64,000 nt of DNA from Bacteroidota bacterium. GTDB taxonomy: Bacteria > Bacteroidota > Bacteroidia > Chitinophagales > Chitinophagaceae. Positions within the stretch are counted from its first letter, which is position 1, and the number at the start of each line of letters is the position of its first letter. The translations under genes and the position numbers were made by a program. The notes under the pieces were generated by a model. That model was given only the letters and a program-made list of their open reading frames with translations, was not told the origin of the DNA and did not search any database. The DNA lies in contig JAEZLJ010000052.1 in NCBI GenBank assembly GCA_023415275.1, positions 28,268 through 92,267 on the forward strand, in the 5' to 3' direction. This document shows, one piece after another, positions 7,716 through 15,990 of the stretch.

Positions 7716-8291
7716 CTATACTGGTTCTTTAATTTCATCTATGGATTTGATGTTCTTATACATATTTACTTTAGTTCCGTAATAGTGACCTGCGCTACTA
7801 TGAGGATAAAGTGAAAAATCAGGAGCAAGAGTCCATTTTCCTCTTACTGGATTATAATGTATATAATTAAGTTTTTGGAATACAAATTCAGGGCTGTAGC
7901 AAAGTTTTGCATCAAAGCTTTCCTGAAATACTTTATACCGTTGTCCTTTCTTTCTCTCATTGGGCTTTACCGCATCATATAATTGCTGCAATAAATTTTC
8001 CTTTTTTTGTTGCTCAAGGTTTCTGATGATATCATAGGCCAACAACCGCTTGGCATTACTTACAACCTGATTGACAGTTTTTAATTTTGGTGGCAATTGA
8101 ATTAATACGTGCAAGTGGTTTGGCATGATTACATATCCTATAATTGAACTATCATTTTTACGCAAGTATTCAAACCAATTGTAAATAGCAGGATAGGTAT
8201 TAGCTAACTCAAATAATGATATCCAATTGAAGCATGTAAAAGAAATAAAATAAATACTGTTATTACATTGCTGCTGAACCCTTACCGCCAT
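7716..8291 (-). CDS. REP-associated tyrosine transposase (RAYT, Y1/IS200-like HUH family)
   Basis: This is a 191-aa protein. The HUH metal motif is in YVIMPNHLHVLI (HLH, about residue 58). The C-terminal part has KLNYIHYNPVRGKW (about 142-155), the signature segment of RAYT proteins that carries their conserved tyrosine. RAYTs are single-strand endonucleases that act on REP hairpins, and unlike true IS200/IS605 enzymes they are single-copy genes flanked by their REPs, exactly as here: X2 sits 3 nt after the stop and Y2 31 nt before the start. The gene is intact and AT-richer than the surrounding coding regions. Catalytic competence is inferred. Confidence 0.92.
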   Translation of the reverse strand: MAVRVQQQCNNSIYFISFTCFNWISLFELANTYPAIYNWFEYLRKNDSSIIGYVIMPNHLHVLIQLPPKLKTVNQVVSNAKRLLAYDIIRNLEQQKKENLLQQLYDAVKPNERKKGQRYKVFQESFDAKLCYSPEFVFQKLNYIHYNPVRGKWTLAPDFSLYPHSSAGHYYGTKVNMYKNIKSIDEIKEPV

Positions 8292-8322
8292 TGCTTTAAG
8301 TTAAAGTTAATAGTTCTAAACT

Positions 8323-8373
8323 ACACGGGGTCCCCCGCTATGCACAAAACCCAGGCTTGGGTAGACCCCGTGT
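8323..8373. repeat. REP-type hairpin Y2, upstream of RAYT
   Basis: Arms ACACGGGGTC.. and ..GACCCCGTGT enclose a divergent middle (CCCAGGCTTGGG). GTAG precedes the 3' arm. It lies 31 nt before the RAYT start and at the broken end of the decayed RAYT copy. Confidence 0.78.
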
Positions 8374-8375
8374 GG

Positions 8376-8432
8376 AAAAGAAACGAAATAATAAATAGCG
8401 CTATCGCATTGTTGTTAAACTCTTACTGCCAT
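8376..8432 (-). pseudogene. Decayed 5' fragment of a second RAYT gene
   Basis: Read on the minus strand from 8432, this stretch gives MAVRV-stop-QQCDSAIYYFVSF. The intact transposase begins MAVRVQQQCNNSIYFISF. The two agree at nearly all of the first 19 codons apart from one stop and a one-codon insertion. The fragment then ends at REP unit Y2. A degenerate Y-type REP (Y3) lies 31 nt before its start, the same spacing as Y2 before the intact gene. This indicates a tandem duplication of [Y-REP + RAYT] with loss of nearly all of one copy. Confidence 0.82.
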
Positions 8433-8463
8433 AGAATTAACTTAAGGAATATCCGCAAATAAT

Positions 8464-8507
8464 ACACGCCCCCTAAGTTCAAGGCACGCGCGTGAGAAGA
8501 CCCCGTA
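8464..8507. repeat. Degenerate REP-type hairpin Y3
   Basis: It keeps ACACG..., AAGTTCAAGGCACGCGCG and AGACCCCGTAT of the Y consensus, but the 5' arm is damaged, so pairing is poor. It precedes the decayed RAYT fragment. Confidence 0.65.
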
Positions 8508-8531
8508 TAGGGGAAGATTATTTACTTTCCA

Positions 8532-8582
8532 CCCGGGGTCTACTCTGTTTGGGATTTGTGCGATAGCCAGAGGGACCCCGGG
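8532..8582. repeat. REP-type hairpin X3
   Basis: Near-identical to X1, with the same perfect arms and the same GATAGCCAGAG core. It begins the second copy of the X+Y direct repeat. Confidence 0.8.
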
Positions 8583-8612
8583 ATTCTTTGTATAGAGCTT
8601 TTCCATTGAATT

Positions 8613-8663
8613 ACACGGGGTCTCCCTCTATGCTCAAGGCACGCGCATGGGTAGGCCCCGTGT
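8613..8663. repeat. REP-type hairpin Y4
   Basis: Arms ACACGGGGTC and (one mismatch) GGCCCCGTGT, loop with GCTCAAGGCACGCGC. It is linked to X3 by the same 30-nt spacer that links X1 and Y1, and ends 83 nt before the next gene. Confidence 0.78.
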
Positions 8664-8746
8664 GTAGAAAATAAGAGCGTATGACAACACCAATTTTTTC
8701 ACCATACATCTGAATAATTATTATTTTGTCGGGCAATTCTAAACCA

Positions 8747-9814
8747 ATGAAACAAACTGCTGTTCGTATCCTGGCCATTGTCCTTGTATTATTTTCTACT
8801 GCACTTCATGCACAGACGGGCCCATGGGCTAAATATGATGCCACCTTCAAGGGCGATGCCCTGGTAAGGGAGGCCGATGCCGGCAACCTGGAGGAAGTGA
8901 AAAGCATTGTAGCTGGCGGCGGCAATGTCAATTACCAGTTGTCCTATACTTATTTGACACCCCTGCTGGCGGCCGCTTCTGCCAATAAACCTGAGGTGGT
9001 GGAATACCTGTTGAACCAGGGGGCAAAGCCTGAACTGAAAGACAATAATGGCAGAACGGCACTTGACCGTGCGCGTGCATTTGGTGCTATAGAAGTGGTG
9101 AAGGTGTTTGAAAGCCGGTTGAAAAACAATAATGGGAATAAGCCTGCGCCTGCGGTGGCCGCCCAACCCGTTCCTGTTAAGAATAAACAAGTGAACCCAA
9201 CACCAGTAAAGGCAAATGGGGCCAACAATACTACCTCATGGCCTGCATTGGGCACCTACCAGCCAAAAGATTCCATCTTGTTCTTTGCCGGAAGCTGGAA
9301 GCGTGGTACCATTAAAGAATTAGGCGTGCCTTATAATGCTGCCACAAAGAATGCAGCCACAGGCGAGAATAAATATTTAATTGTTCCGGATGCGTACAAC
9401 TGGCCGGAATGGATGGACTGGAGCGAGGTAGTGGGTTTGTCGCGCGAAGGCTGGTGGAGCAATTGGTTTATCGGCACCTGGAACCTGGGTGAAGTAATGG
9501 CCGTCAATACGCGCACGGAAGGCAATTACGAGCATAATGAATATTCCTATCATACAGCCACTGATGTATTGCAGGTATTGGCCAATGGTACCTATACCTG
9601 GAAGACCATGGATGGTAAAACCTTTAAAGGCAAATGGTCGGCTGATCCTGGGGGACCAGGCATCATCATTGAAAAAGGTTATAAGGGATTGAACTGGACG
9701 CTGCGGAATCAAACCAGCGCTATCACTATGCATATCCGCAAACTGGAAAGCGGCAGGTTGTTCCCGCCTACTAATAGCGTGATGAGCATCGCGGCTACGA
9801 GGAAGATGAAGTAG
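8747..9814 (+). CDS. Secreted ankyrin-repeat protein with C-terminal domain of unknown function
   Basis: The ATG at 8747 (MKQTAVRILAIVLVL) gives a clean signal peptide ending ALHAQ and is preferred over an in-frame TTG seven codons upstream. The protein is 355 aa. Residues 35-125 form about three ankyrin repeats (ALVREADAGNLEEVKSIVA, TPLLAAASANKPEVVEYLL, NGRTALDRARAFGAIEVVK). A Pro/Ala/Asn-rich linker (about 125-165) leads to a C-terminal region of about 190 aa rich in Trp (WPEWMDWSEVVG, GWWSNWFIGTW), whose GTYTWKTMDGKTFKGKW segment resembles lipocalin-like stress or toxicity domains. A periplasmic scaffold role is possible. The ligand is unknown. Confidence 0.82.
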   Translation: MKQTAVRILAIVLVLFSTALHAQTGPWAKYDATFKGDALVREADAGNLEEVKSIVAGGGNVNYQLSYTYLTPLLAAASANKPEVVEYLLNQGAKPELKDNNGRTALDRARAFGAIEVVKVFESRLKNNNGNKPAPAVAAQPVPVKNKQVNPTPVKANGANNTTSWPALGTYQPKDSILFFAGSWKRGTIKELGVPYNAATKNAATGENKYLIVPDAYNWPEWMDWSEVVGLSREGWWSNWFIGTWNLGEVMAVNTRTEGNYEHNEYSYHTATDVLQVLANGTYTWKTMDGKTFKGKWSADPGGPGIIIEKGYKGLNWTLRNQTSAITMHIRKLESGRLFPPTNSVMSIAATRKMK

Positions 9815-9835
9815 AACCAGGATGAATATTATGGA

Positions 9836-9966
9836 AGAAGAATATCGAATATCGAACAAGGAATTTCGAATTTCGAAGGTTTGGGAGAGGCATTATTTGG
9901 TGCGGGTATATGTTAGGGGGGGGAGAAAGAATGTTCAATAATCAATGTTCAATGCTCAATGTCTAA
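9836..9966. repeat. Composite heptamer repeat (A+B) copy
   Basis: Part A: GAATATC, GAATATC, GAACAAG, GAATTTC, GAATTTC, GAAGG.. from about 9840. A spacer follows, then part B: AATGTTC, AATAATC, AATGTTC, AATGCTC, AATGTCT from about 9931. Same order and spacing as the copies at 5243-5770. Confidence 0.8.
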
Positions 9967-10233
9967 GTGAAGAGCGATTAAAGTGTTAAATGGGTCTGCT
10001 ATGTTCCGGTAGTAACATTTAATTGGTAGCTATAAAATAGGAAATGGGAAACAGCGTGTCGTAGGTACGCCTTGTGGGTTAATGAGAGAGAACCTCGCAA
10101 GGAAATCAAGATACAACGCGTGCGAGTGCTCCCCAATCCGGAAAAGAATAAAAGAAAAAATATAAGGAGCCTATTTGCTTCAATTAGCAAGCCCCGGGTC
10201 AACTTATTAACGTCTCAATTATCTATCAGCCAT
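9967..10233. other. Intergenic region without a recognised feature
   Basis: A possible short open frame on either strand has no coding character and no relatives I recognise. Only the terminator at its end is clear. Confidence 0.4.
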
Positions 10234-10265
10234 AAAAAAATCCGGGAGCATATCCCGGATTTTTT
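10234..10265 (-). terminator. Bidirectional rho-independent terminator
   Basis: Stem ATCCGGGA / TCCCGGAT (10240-10247 with 10253-10260) with a 5-nt loop is flanked by an A-run and a T-run, so it works on both strands. It follows the stop of the minus-strand lipoprotein gene. Confidence 0.88.
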
Positions 10266-10280
10266 ATTCATAAACTGCTA

Positions 10281-12170
10281 TTACATCTTCTTCATGGCAA
10301 GGGTAGCACCGCCACCGCTGATGGTCAGCACGCCGTTTTGAATGACGGCAGGAGCGGTCAGTGTCTTATCCTGTCCCTGTTCATCTTTAAAGGTCACCGT
10401 GATCATTTTGGTTGCATTATCAGCGGACCAGGTGGATGTGGTGTTATATGTTTTTTCCTGGTCCACCTTTCTTACCGTGGCACAGGTGGTACCTGGATTA
10501 TCATAATAAATTTCATGGTACTTCTCTGTAACATTACAAGTGCCACCATTTGCAAAGCTTATAGAAGCCGACAAAAGCTGGTCCTTGTTGACGTACTCTG
10601 TAGTGCCACATTTCCAACGCCAGTACTCATGCATAGTAAACAGGTCCACACCCCCTTCTACCCAGGTAGTAATAGTAAAAGGGCTGGCTCTCACGAGCAT
10701 TTTATCCAGTGGGATATTTAAAGTGGCCTGTATTTGCTTTGATCCATTACCATAATTGCTGGTATAGTTTACCCGGAAAGTGAAATTAATCACGCTTTCC
10801 ACAACAGGTGTTTTCAAACCTACTTTTATCAGTTTGCCTTTTGCACCATCCCTGATCTCTACGCTGACACGGTTGTCACTCACCTGGTCAACTGTGTAAC
10901 CGGAGACATACAGCTTTTCATTTTTAGCAGCCGGCACATGCATCTCGGGTACATAAGGCAGGAACTGGCCCAGATCCGTCATTGCGATATTATAATTGTT
11001 GATGCTATTGATAATGCCTGTAAAATCAGGAAAGGCAGCAGCATTCTGGCTATTCAGGTTCACCAGCTGAAGGCCCGCGCTATAGGCATAGTCTTTATCC
11101 AGCTCAAATTCCTGCGCGGTGATCCGCTGCTGTTGGGTATCATCAATTTCCAGCACTGCAAATGGATCATCCACATCCTTGATCCCTGTAACAGTTTCGA
11201 ACAAGCCTTTCGAGGCTTCGGTGGCAAAAGTGGATACAAATGCCCATGCTGCCTTCACCCTTCCACTGGTATTCTTACGCTCTTCATTGGCTGCATGGAA
11301 GGCTTCTTTCAACTTACCCGTAAAAGCATTACTTGCCTCCAGCCTTAGGCGTTCTCTTTGGGCCTCACATTGTTCCGCGTCCACTCTTAAATCATTGGCG
11401 TTGCCAATATCACCATTATCCCAAAAGATCTTTTGCTGGCGCCTGAGCTCTTCGCAATCTCCCTGGGTATTCTCCCGATAGTTGCTTAAAGGATTATTGA
11501 TAAACACCTGCTTAAAATCGTTCAGCCAGCTTTTGTTGGCTTCGATAAGTTGTGCATAGGCCCTTTTTTCATCAGCAGGCAATACATCTATGATGGCCTT
11601 GTTCTTATTGTAGGACTGTTGCAGGAATGCATTCAGGCTGTCGCGGGTGGAGGCACGCATATTTCCCGATTGTACCTGGGCATCATTAGCGGCTTTGGCA
11701 TCCGTTACTTCTTTTAAGGCATTGTCCTGCTGGTTCTTGATATAGAGGTCAACATCTGGTAGTTTATTGAATACCGTGAGCTTTACGGATCCTTTGGCTG
11801 CTTTGCCATCAGCTACGGTCATGGTAATTTCCTGTGTGCCTGCAGAAAGCTCGGGAACCATAACATAATAAGCATAGGTGTTGGCAGCAAATGCCTTAGT
11901 GTCGGCATAAGCGTCAACCACTGCTGTGCCTATATGCACAGGAATTGTGGTGGTGGTAAGACTTTGAGGTTGGGTACCGGGTGCCAACTGCAATTTGATA
12001 AACTGGTAAGGAGCAGCCTGTGACACGGAAACGGACAGGCTCAAATCTGTGGGTGCCGGGGGAGGCTCAGGATTGGAACTGCTTTTCTGGCAGCTTACCA
12101 GGTAAAGACAAAGGAACGAGAGCAGGGGCAATAATCTGCCCGCTTGTAAACGGCCGGAAGCAGTTTTCAT
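10281..12170 (-). CDS. Large surface lipoprotein of unknown function
   Basis: This 629-aa protein has a long basic n-region, a hydrophobic core (LLPLLSFLCLYL) and a lipobox LVSCQK. A Ser/Pro-rich tether follows. Residues 40-135 look like a beta-sandwich (Ig/IPT-like: LTTTTIPVHIGTAVVDAYAD..YVMVPELSAGTQEITMTV). Residues 140-330 are predicted mostly helical and highly charged, with possible coiled coil. The C-terminal 120 residues are beta-rich and end in repeated short strands (TISGGGATLAMKKM). I recognise no catalytic motif. It has its own terminator and appears monocistronic. Confidence 0.75.
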   Translation of the reverse strand: MKTASGRLQAGRLLPLLSFLCLYLVSCQKSSSNPEPPPAPTDLSLSVSVSQAAPYQFIKLQLAPGTQPQSLTTTTIPVHIGTAVVDAYADTKAFAANTYAYYVMVPELSAGTQEITMTVADGKAAKGSVKLTVFNKLPDVDLYIKNQQDNALKEVTDAKAANDAQVQSGNMRASTRDSLNAFLQQSYNKNKAIIDVLPADEKRAYAQLIEANKSWLNDFKQVFINNPLSNYRENTQGDCEELRRQQKIFWDNGDIGNANDLRVDAEQCEAQRERLRLEASNAFTGKLKEAFHAANEERKNTSGRVKAAWAFVSTFATEASKGLFETVTGIKDVDDPFAVLEIDDTQQQRITAQEFELDKDYAYSAGLQLVNLNSQNAAAFPDFTGIINSINNYNIAMTDLGQFLPYVPEMHVPAAKNEKLYVSGYTVDQVSDNRVSVEIRDGAKGKLIKVGLKTPVVESVINFTFRVNYTSNYGNGSKQIQATLNIPLDKMLVRASPFTITTWVEGGVDLFTMHEYWRWKCGTTEYVNKDQLLSASISFANGGTCNVTEKYHEIYYDNPGTTCATVRKVDQEKTYNTTSTWSADNATKMITVTFKDEQGQDKTLTAPAVIQNGVLTISGGGATLAMKKM

Positions 12171-12348
12171 TGGTTTTGATTTAGTTGGCGAAAATAGAAC
12201 CCAGGTGCAAGAATCTATATACCCCTTTGTAGGTATTTCGTATATCGCCTGCCGGGTGCAGCATATGGTCCCACTTGAAAAATCTCCAATTGAACACTAT
12301 CTTGAGGCTGTTTATGAGTGTTTTCAGGAAAAAAAACATTCATACATA

Positions 12349-12392
12349 CTTCTATTCAAGGATTAGTTGATAAACTTTCCCTTGAATAGAAG
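12349..12392. promoter_or_regulatory. Perfect 13-bp inverted repeat in the leader of the following lipoprotein gene
   Basis: CTTCTATTCAAGG (12349-12361) is exactly complementary to CCTTGAATAGAAG (12380-12392), with an 18-nt loop. The second arm ends 10 nt before the ATG at 12403. As RNA this would be a strong hairpin next to the start codon; as DNA it could be an operator. It has no T-tract, so it is not a standard terminator. Confidence 0.6.
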
Positions 12393-12402
12393 AACCAAAA
12401 CC

Positions 12403-14181
12403 ATGGCTATGAAAACAATTGCTGCCTGTGCTTTTTTTCTTATCCTGCTAAGCGGATGTAAAAAGTCCGGTGAACCCAATAATCCCAACCCTGTTGATCC
12501 CACGTATGATTATACACCTGTTACGCCTTCCACCCCTGTATATACTTCTGTCATCACCTATATGCACAGTAACAACCAGGCTAACAACCCGGTGCAATTG
12601 TCTATCAATGGAAAATACAGCAGCTACAACCTGCAGTATAATGCTTTTAGCAGCGGTGTGATACAAACTGACCTGTTCAGGACACAGTTGTATGAATACA
12701 ATAACCTGACTGTTTCGGACCTGTATTATTTTCATACCCCCCGGGTGTTCCCGATCACCACTTCTTTCCAAAACTATGCTGACGCTACGGTGATACCAAG
12801 GGAACTGGTGTACAGCGCCAGTTCGGGAGCGGACAATGGCTACTATTGGCTTCCCGCTGGTGGCAGTGTTTCGTATGGCCCTTTGGCACCCGCCGATTAT
12901 CCTAATGGAGGGCTGCAGGGATATGGATACGCAGCCTATTTGAACCCGGTAGCGAAGGGATTTGCGTTAAGCATGCCTGACTTCAGCGTGGATTCTATCA
13001 AAAAGCGTTGGTTCCTACGCTCCTATGGATCTTACTGGCTGGCCACAGGATTTCCTACAGACAAAGATGTGAAGCTGACCATTCCTATACAGCCTTCTAT
13101 GCTGGCCACAGCGCCAGATTCAATGCCTTCTTATAAATATGAAAACTGGAAGTGGGTGCGCAGCGCCATGGCTAAAAAAGTGAATAATACCTATGTGGTG
13201 CCTATTAAAAGCAGCACGCTCTGGAATATTGCATTGCCCGTTACAGGCGTGTACCTGAAAGTGAACCTGCGTTCGGACAGTGCCTCCACACTCACCAATA
13301 TGAAACTGGTAGCTAAGGTAAATGACCAGGAAGTGGCCACAGGCAGAACAGATGCTGATGGTAGTGGAATATTGTTTGTGCCTGCCAATGAAAAGTTGTC
13401 GCTCTATGTTTACCCCGATCAGTACAACTACCAGGATGAATACCCCTTGAATAAAACAAAGGAAATAGGATCTTTCTCTACAGCTTCCGAGTTGGATGTG
13501 AACATACCTGTAAAAACAACCCCCGGGTTGACCACCCTTTATGGCCGTGTGTATGACTGTAATGGTGCCCTGGTACAGAATGGCACTGCCCTGATATCCG
13601 TTTCGAATGTGCTGCCCCGTGAGTACTATGTACCCGTAGTAAATGGCAGGTTTACCACCTCTTTATTTTTACAGGGTGGATATGATGGTGTGTATGTAAG
13701 TATCCTGAATGCAGGAGGTGTGAGGCAGGGAGGGATAACGGAGCTGGTATTGGGATCAGGACCCTATGCGCAACAGGGAAGGGAATATGATCTTAATTTT
13801 TATACCTGCACAGGATCTACCCGGTTGTATTTCAACTATACACTGGATGATAAAAAATATTTCCTCAGTGATGATGCCAGCAGCGCCTCTCCATTCATTA
13901 CTTACTCCGGAGGACATATCAGCAGTGTGAAGAATGGTACCGGTGTGAACATCAACAGCGGCACACTCACCGCCGGTCCGTGGAACTGGTTTACGGGGCC
14001 TGTCATGGTCAATGGGGTAGCCTACGAAATAGATCAATCTTCGGGCAATTACGAAAACTATATGTCGCATGTGGATGCTGCCGGTACGGGCTATACAGAA
14101 GGATGGGTGCTCATAGACCTGAAGGACAATGCTGGTGGCCGCCATAAACTAAGGGCCACCTTCAGGTTGAAAAACAAGTAA
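12403..14181 (+). CDS. Surface lipoprotein with carboxypeptidase-regulatory-like repeats
   Basis: The start MAMKTIAACAFF (12403) or MKT (12409) gives a lipoprotein signal with lipobox LLSGC; an in-frame TTG at 12367 lies within the leader hairpin and is unlikely. The protein is about 592 aa. After a Pro/Thr-rich tether, residues 40-260 resemble DUF4397-type beta-sandwiches (VQLSINGKYSSYNL..FPITTSFQNYAD). About 290-480 holds two beta-sandwich segments with carboxypeptidase-regulatory character (VAKVNDQEVATGRTDADGSG; TTLYGRVYDCNGALVQNG). The last 120 residues are beta-rich. It is likely an outer-leaflet lipoprotein. Function unknown. Confidence 0.78.
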   Translation: MAMKTIAACAFFLILLSGCKKSGEPNNPNPVDPTYDYTPVTPSTPVYTSVITYMHSNNQANNPVQLSINGKYSSYNLQYNAFSSGVIQTDLFRTQLYEYNNLTVSDLYYFHTPRVFPITTSFQNYADATVIPRELVYSASSGADNGYYWLPAGGSVSYGPLAPADYPNGGLQGYGYAAYLNPVAKGFALSMPDFSVDSIKKRWFLRSYGSYWLATGFPTDKDVKLTIPIQPSMLATAPDSMPSYKYENWKWVRSAMAKKVNNTYVVPIKSSTLWNIALPVTGVYLKVNLRSDSASTLTNMKLVAKVNDQEVATGRTDADGSGILFVPANEKLSLYVYPDQYNYQDEYPLNKTKEIGSFSTASELDVNIPVKTTPGLTTLYGRVYDCNGALVQNGTALISVSNVLPREYYVPVVNGRFTTSLFLQGGYDGVYVSILNAGGVRQGGITELVLGSGPYAQQGREYDLNFYTCTGSTRLYFNYTLDDKKYFLSDDASSASPFITYSGGHISSVKNGTGVNINSGTLTAGPWNWFTGPVMVNGVAYEIDQSSGNYENYMSHVDAAGTGYTEGWVLIDLKDNAGGRHKLRATFRLKNK

Positions 14182-14207
14182 GCATACACGTTAATAAGCA
14201 GCTTCTT

Positions 14208-15527
14208 TTAAGGATCATATCGAATGGCAAAGCCATTGCCTGAACCGCCATTTGACCTTCCAATAGCCCATACGGTACCGTTCAAGCTGCACATTGCAGA
14301 AATATAGTCTTCTGTTCTCAGGATGAAATCGGTGTTCCAGGTTTGTCCGCCATCAGTGTTCTTATATATCCTGTCTTTGGCAGCAGCATATCCCACCTGG
14401 GTGCTCGTAAAGCATATGGAATAGGCCTGAACGGGGAGCTTGACAAGCTGTGTGCCATTGGTGAATTTGAACAGGTTGTAAAAACCATCGAGGATGTACA
14501 CAGTATTTGGATCGGTCAATTGAACATCGGCAATGCTGTATTGCAGCTGGCTGCTCAGGTCATATTCGGAATACACGCCATTCTTTTTATGTATCAACAC
14601 CAATTTGGTATTGGGATACACTCCGGGCCAGCCGGCCATGACCATGTTCATACTATCCAATGCGGAGATGCTATAGAAACGCACATCAGAAGAGCTGGAA
14701 GCAGTGGTATGATAGCTGCTGGTATATTCCAATGAAATATCCTGGGGCCTGAAGGAACCATTGACCTTATATACCCTTCCTTCCTGGTTCAACAGGTAAC
14801 CACGGAAAGGCTTGTAAGTGTAGGCGCCGGTAATGGCCCTTCCCTGGAAGTAAGGCACCGTGGTAATGGTATCCAGGTAAGCTTTATTAAATAGATAAAA
14901 GATGGGATCATGCTGGTCGCGGTAAATAAGATCAAAGCGATCCTGCTCCAGCCACATATGGTCTTCATTGGCCACAGACATCGCTATGCCGAGGGTGCTG
15001 CCTCCATTAAAGACGCCACCCCAGTTGGTACCACCATCAACAGAACTGGCTACGATACCCGTCCCTGTGATCATGCCACGATTAGGATCTGAAAAAGCGA
15101 TCTTACGCACCTGCTCTAAAGGAAGGCGGTTCAGGATGTCCAGGGAGGGGCTGACATACCTCCATCCATGAACAGCAAAGGCAACACCTATGGTAAGCGT
15201 GTTACTGACGCGACCGTTGATGTAAAGACTGAGTGTGTAAGTTCTTTGGCCGGAAGATAAAAGGCTGGCCGGGATAAATACCACTACTGTACTGTCATTT
15301 ACCGACTGGATAACCAGCGTGGTGCTGTCCAATTTAACCGTAACCGCCGATAGATCAGTACCGAAGAAATGACCACTTATAGTGAGCTGATCGCCTGTGG
15401 TAGGATTGGAAGGACTGTAGGAAGTTATAACCGGGCTGCTGGGGCCAGGCACCTGTTCAACATCTTTTGATTTGGAACAGGAGACCATAACAACCAATAA
15501 GAGCAGGCAACCAATTAAAGATTTCAT
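14208..15527 (-). CDS. IPT/TIG-domain lipoprotein with Ycf48/BNR-like repeats
   Basis: The start MKSLIGCLLLLVVMVSCSK (15527) gives a lipobox MVSC; the in-frame ATG 32 codons upstream would translate intergenic repeat DNA. The protein is 439 aa. Residues 35-120 form an IPT/TIG domain (PVITSYSPSNPTTGDQLTISG, then FFGTDL..VKLDSTTL). The rest shows repeated sorting- or photosystem-assembly-like blades with BNR Asp-box features (SVDGGTNWGG near 165 and NTDGGQTWNT near 400), consistent with a beta-propeller. Surface binding is the likely role; no catalytic residues are apparent. Convergent with the upstream lipoprotein gene (26-nt gap). Confidence 0.82.
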   Translation of the reverse strand: MKSLIGCLLLLVVMVSCSKSKDVEQVPGPSSPVITSYSPSNPTTGDQLTISGHFFGTDLSAVTVKLDSTTLVIQSVNDSTVVVFIPASLLSSGQRTYTLSLYINGRVSNTLTIGVAFAVHGWRYVSPSLDILNRLPLEQVRKIAFSDPNRGMITGTGIVASSVDGGTNWGGVFNGGSTLGIAMSVANEDHMWLEQDRFDLIYRDQHDPIFYLFNKAYLDTITTVPYFQGRAITGAYTYKPFRGYLLNQEGRVYKVNGSFRPQDISLEYTSSYHTTASSSSDVRFYSISALDSMNMVMAGWPGVYPNTKLVLIHKKNGVYSEYDLSSQLQYSIADVQLTDPNTVYILDGFYNLFKFTNGTQLVKLPVQAYSICFTSTQVGYAAAKDRIYKNTDGGQTWNTDFILRTEDYISAMCSLNGTVWAIGRSNGGSGNGFAIRYDP

Positions 15528-15570
15528 AGGCAGGTAGTATGTGGATTGCAAGATAATAGGAAGGGAGGAG

Positions 15571-15990
15571 AATGTCGAATGTCGAAGAAGGAAAGATGAA
15601 TGTCGAATTAGAAGTGGAACCACAGAGGCAGAGAGGCACAGAGGTTCACGAAGAGACTAAGAAAGAAGGGAGGAGAATGTCGAATATCGAACAAGGAATT
15701 TCGAATATCGAAGGATGTAGGTGGTAGATTCATTTTTTATTGGGGGGCATATCGTAAGGGTAAGAGAGAAAATTTTCAATTATCAATTTTCAACGATCAA
15801 TGCTCAAGGAAGGAGGAAGGGAGAAGAATGTCGAATGTCGAACAATCCTCCTTCGCTAAAGCTACGGCGGCCAAGAGGAATTTCGAATATCGAAGTATTT
15901 AGGACAGAGAAGCTATTTGATAGCGGTTTTATTGTAGGTCGATGGGGAAATAATGTTCAATTTTCAACGCTCAATTTTCAATGCTCAAGG
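15571..15990. repeat. Three heptamer-repeat copies, one with a nested 31-bp insertion
   Basis: A-type heptamer runs start at about 15571, 15675 and 15826. B-type runs start at about 15769 and 15950. An 8-bp run (CACAGAGG, CAGAGAGG, CACAGAGG) lies at about 15620-15645. In the copy at 15826 the expected AACA-AGGAATTT junction is split by about 31 nt (15845-15875) containing CCTTCGCTAAAGCTACGGCGG, itself a common dispersed hairpin sequence. Confidence 0.8.

Larger units (their letters stand above)
7516..8663. mobile_element. RAYT/REP cluster bounded by direct repeats
   Basis: A transposase-like gene (7716-8291, minus) lies among seven REP-type hairpins of two kinds, X and Y. The cluster is bounded by an X+Y pair repeated in direct orientation at 7516-7651 and 8525-8663, spaced 1009 bp. 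The copies are nearly identical for their first 110 nt, including the 30-nt linker between hairpins. A decayed copy of the transposase 5' end (8376-8432) lies inside. Whether the whole unit moves or only the REPs do cannot be told from sequence. Confidence 0.75.

Noticed and set aside
7381..7814. Short open frames across the REP hairpins
   Set aside because: Their translations repeat with each REP copy and they overlap the RAYT gene end.
7716..8291. Classical IS200/IS605 insertion sequence
   Set aside because: The protein has the RAYT signature YIHYNPVRG and is flanked by REP hairpins on both sides, with no TnpB and no IS605-type ends recognised.
7516..8663. CRISPR array
   Set aside because: Repeats are two classes of long hairpins with unequal spacing and conserved linkers; no uniform spacers and no cas genes.
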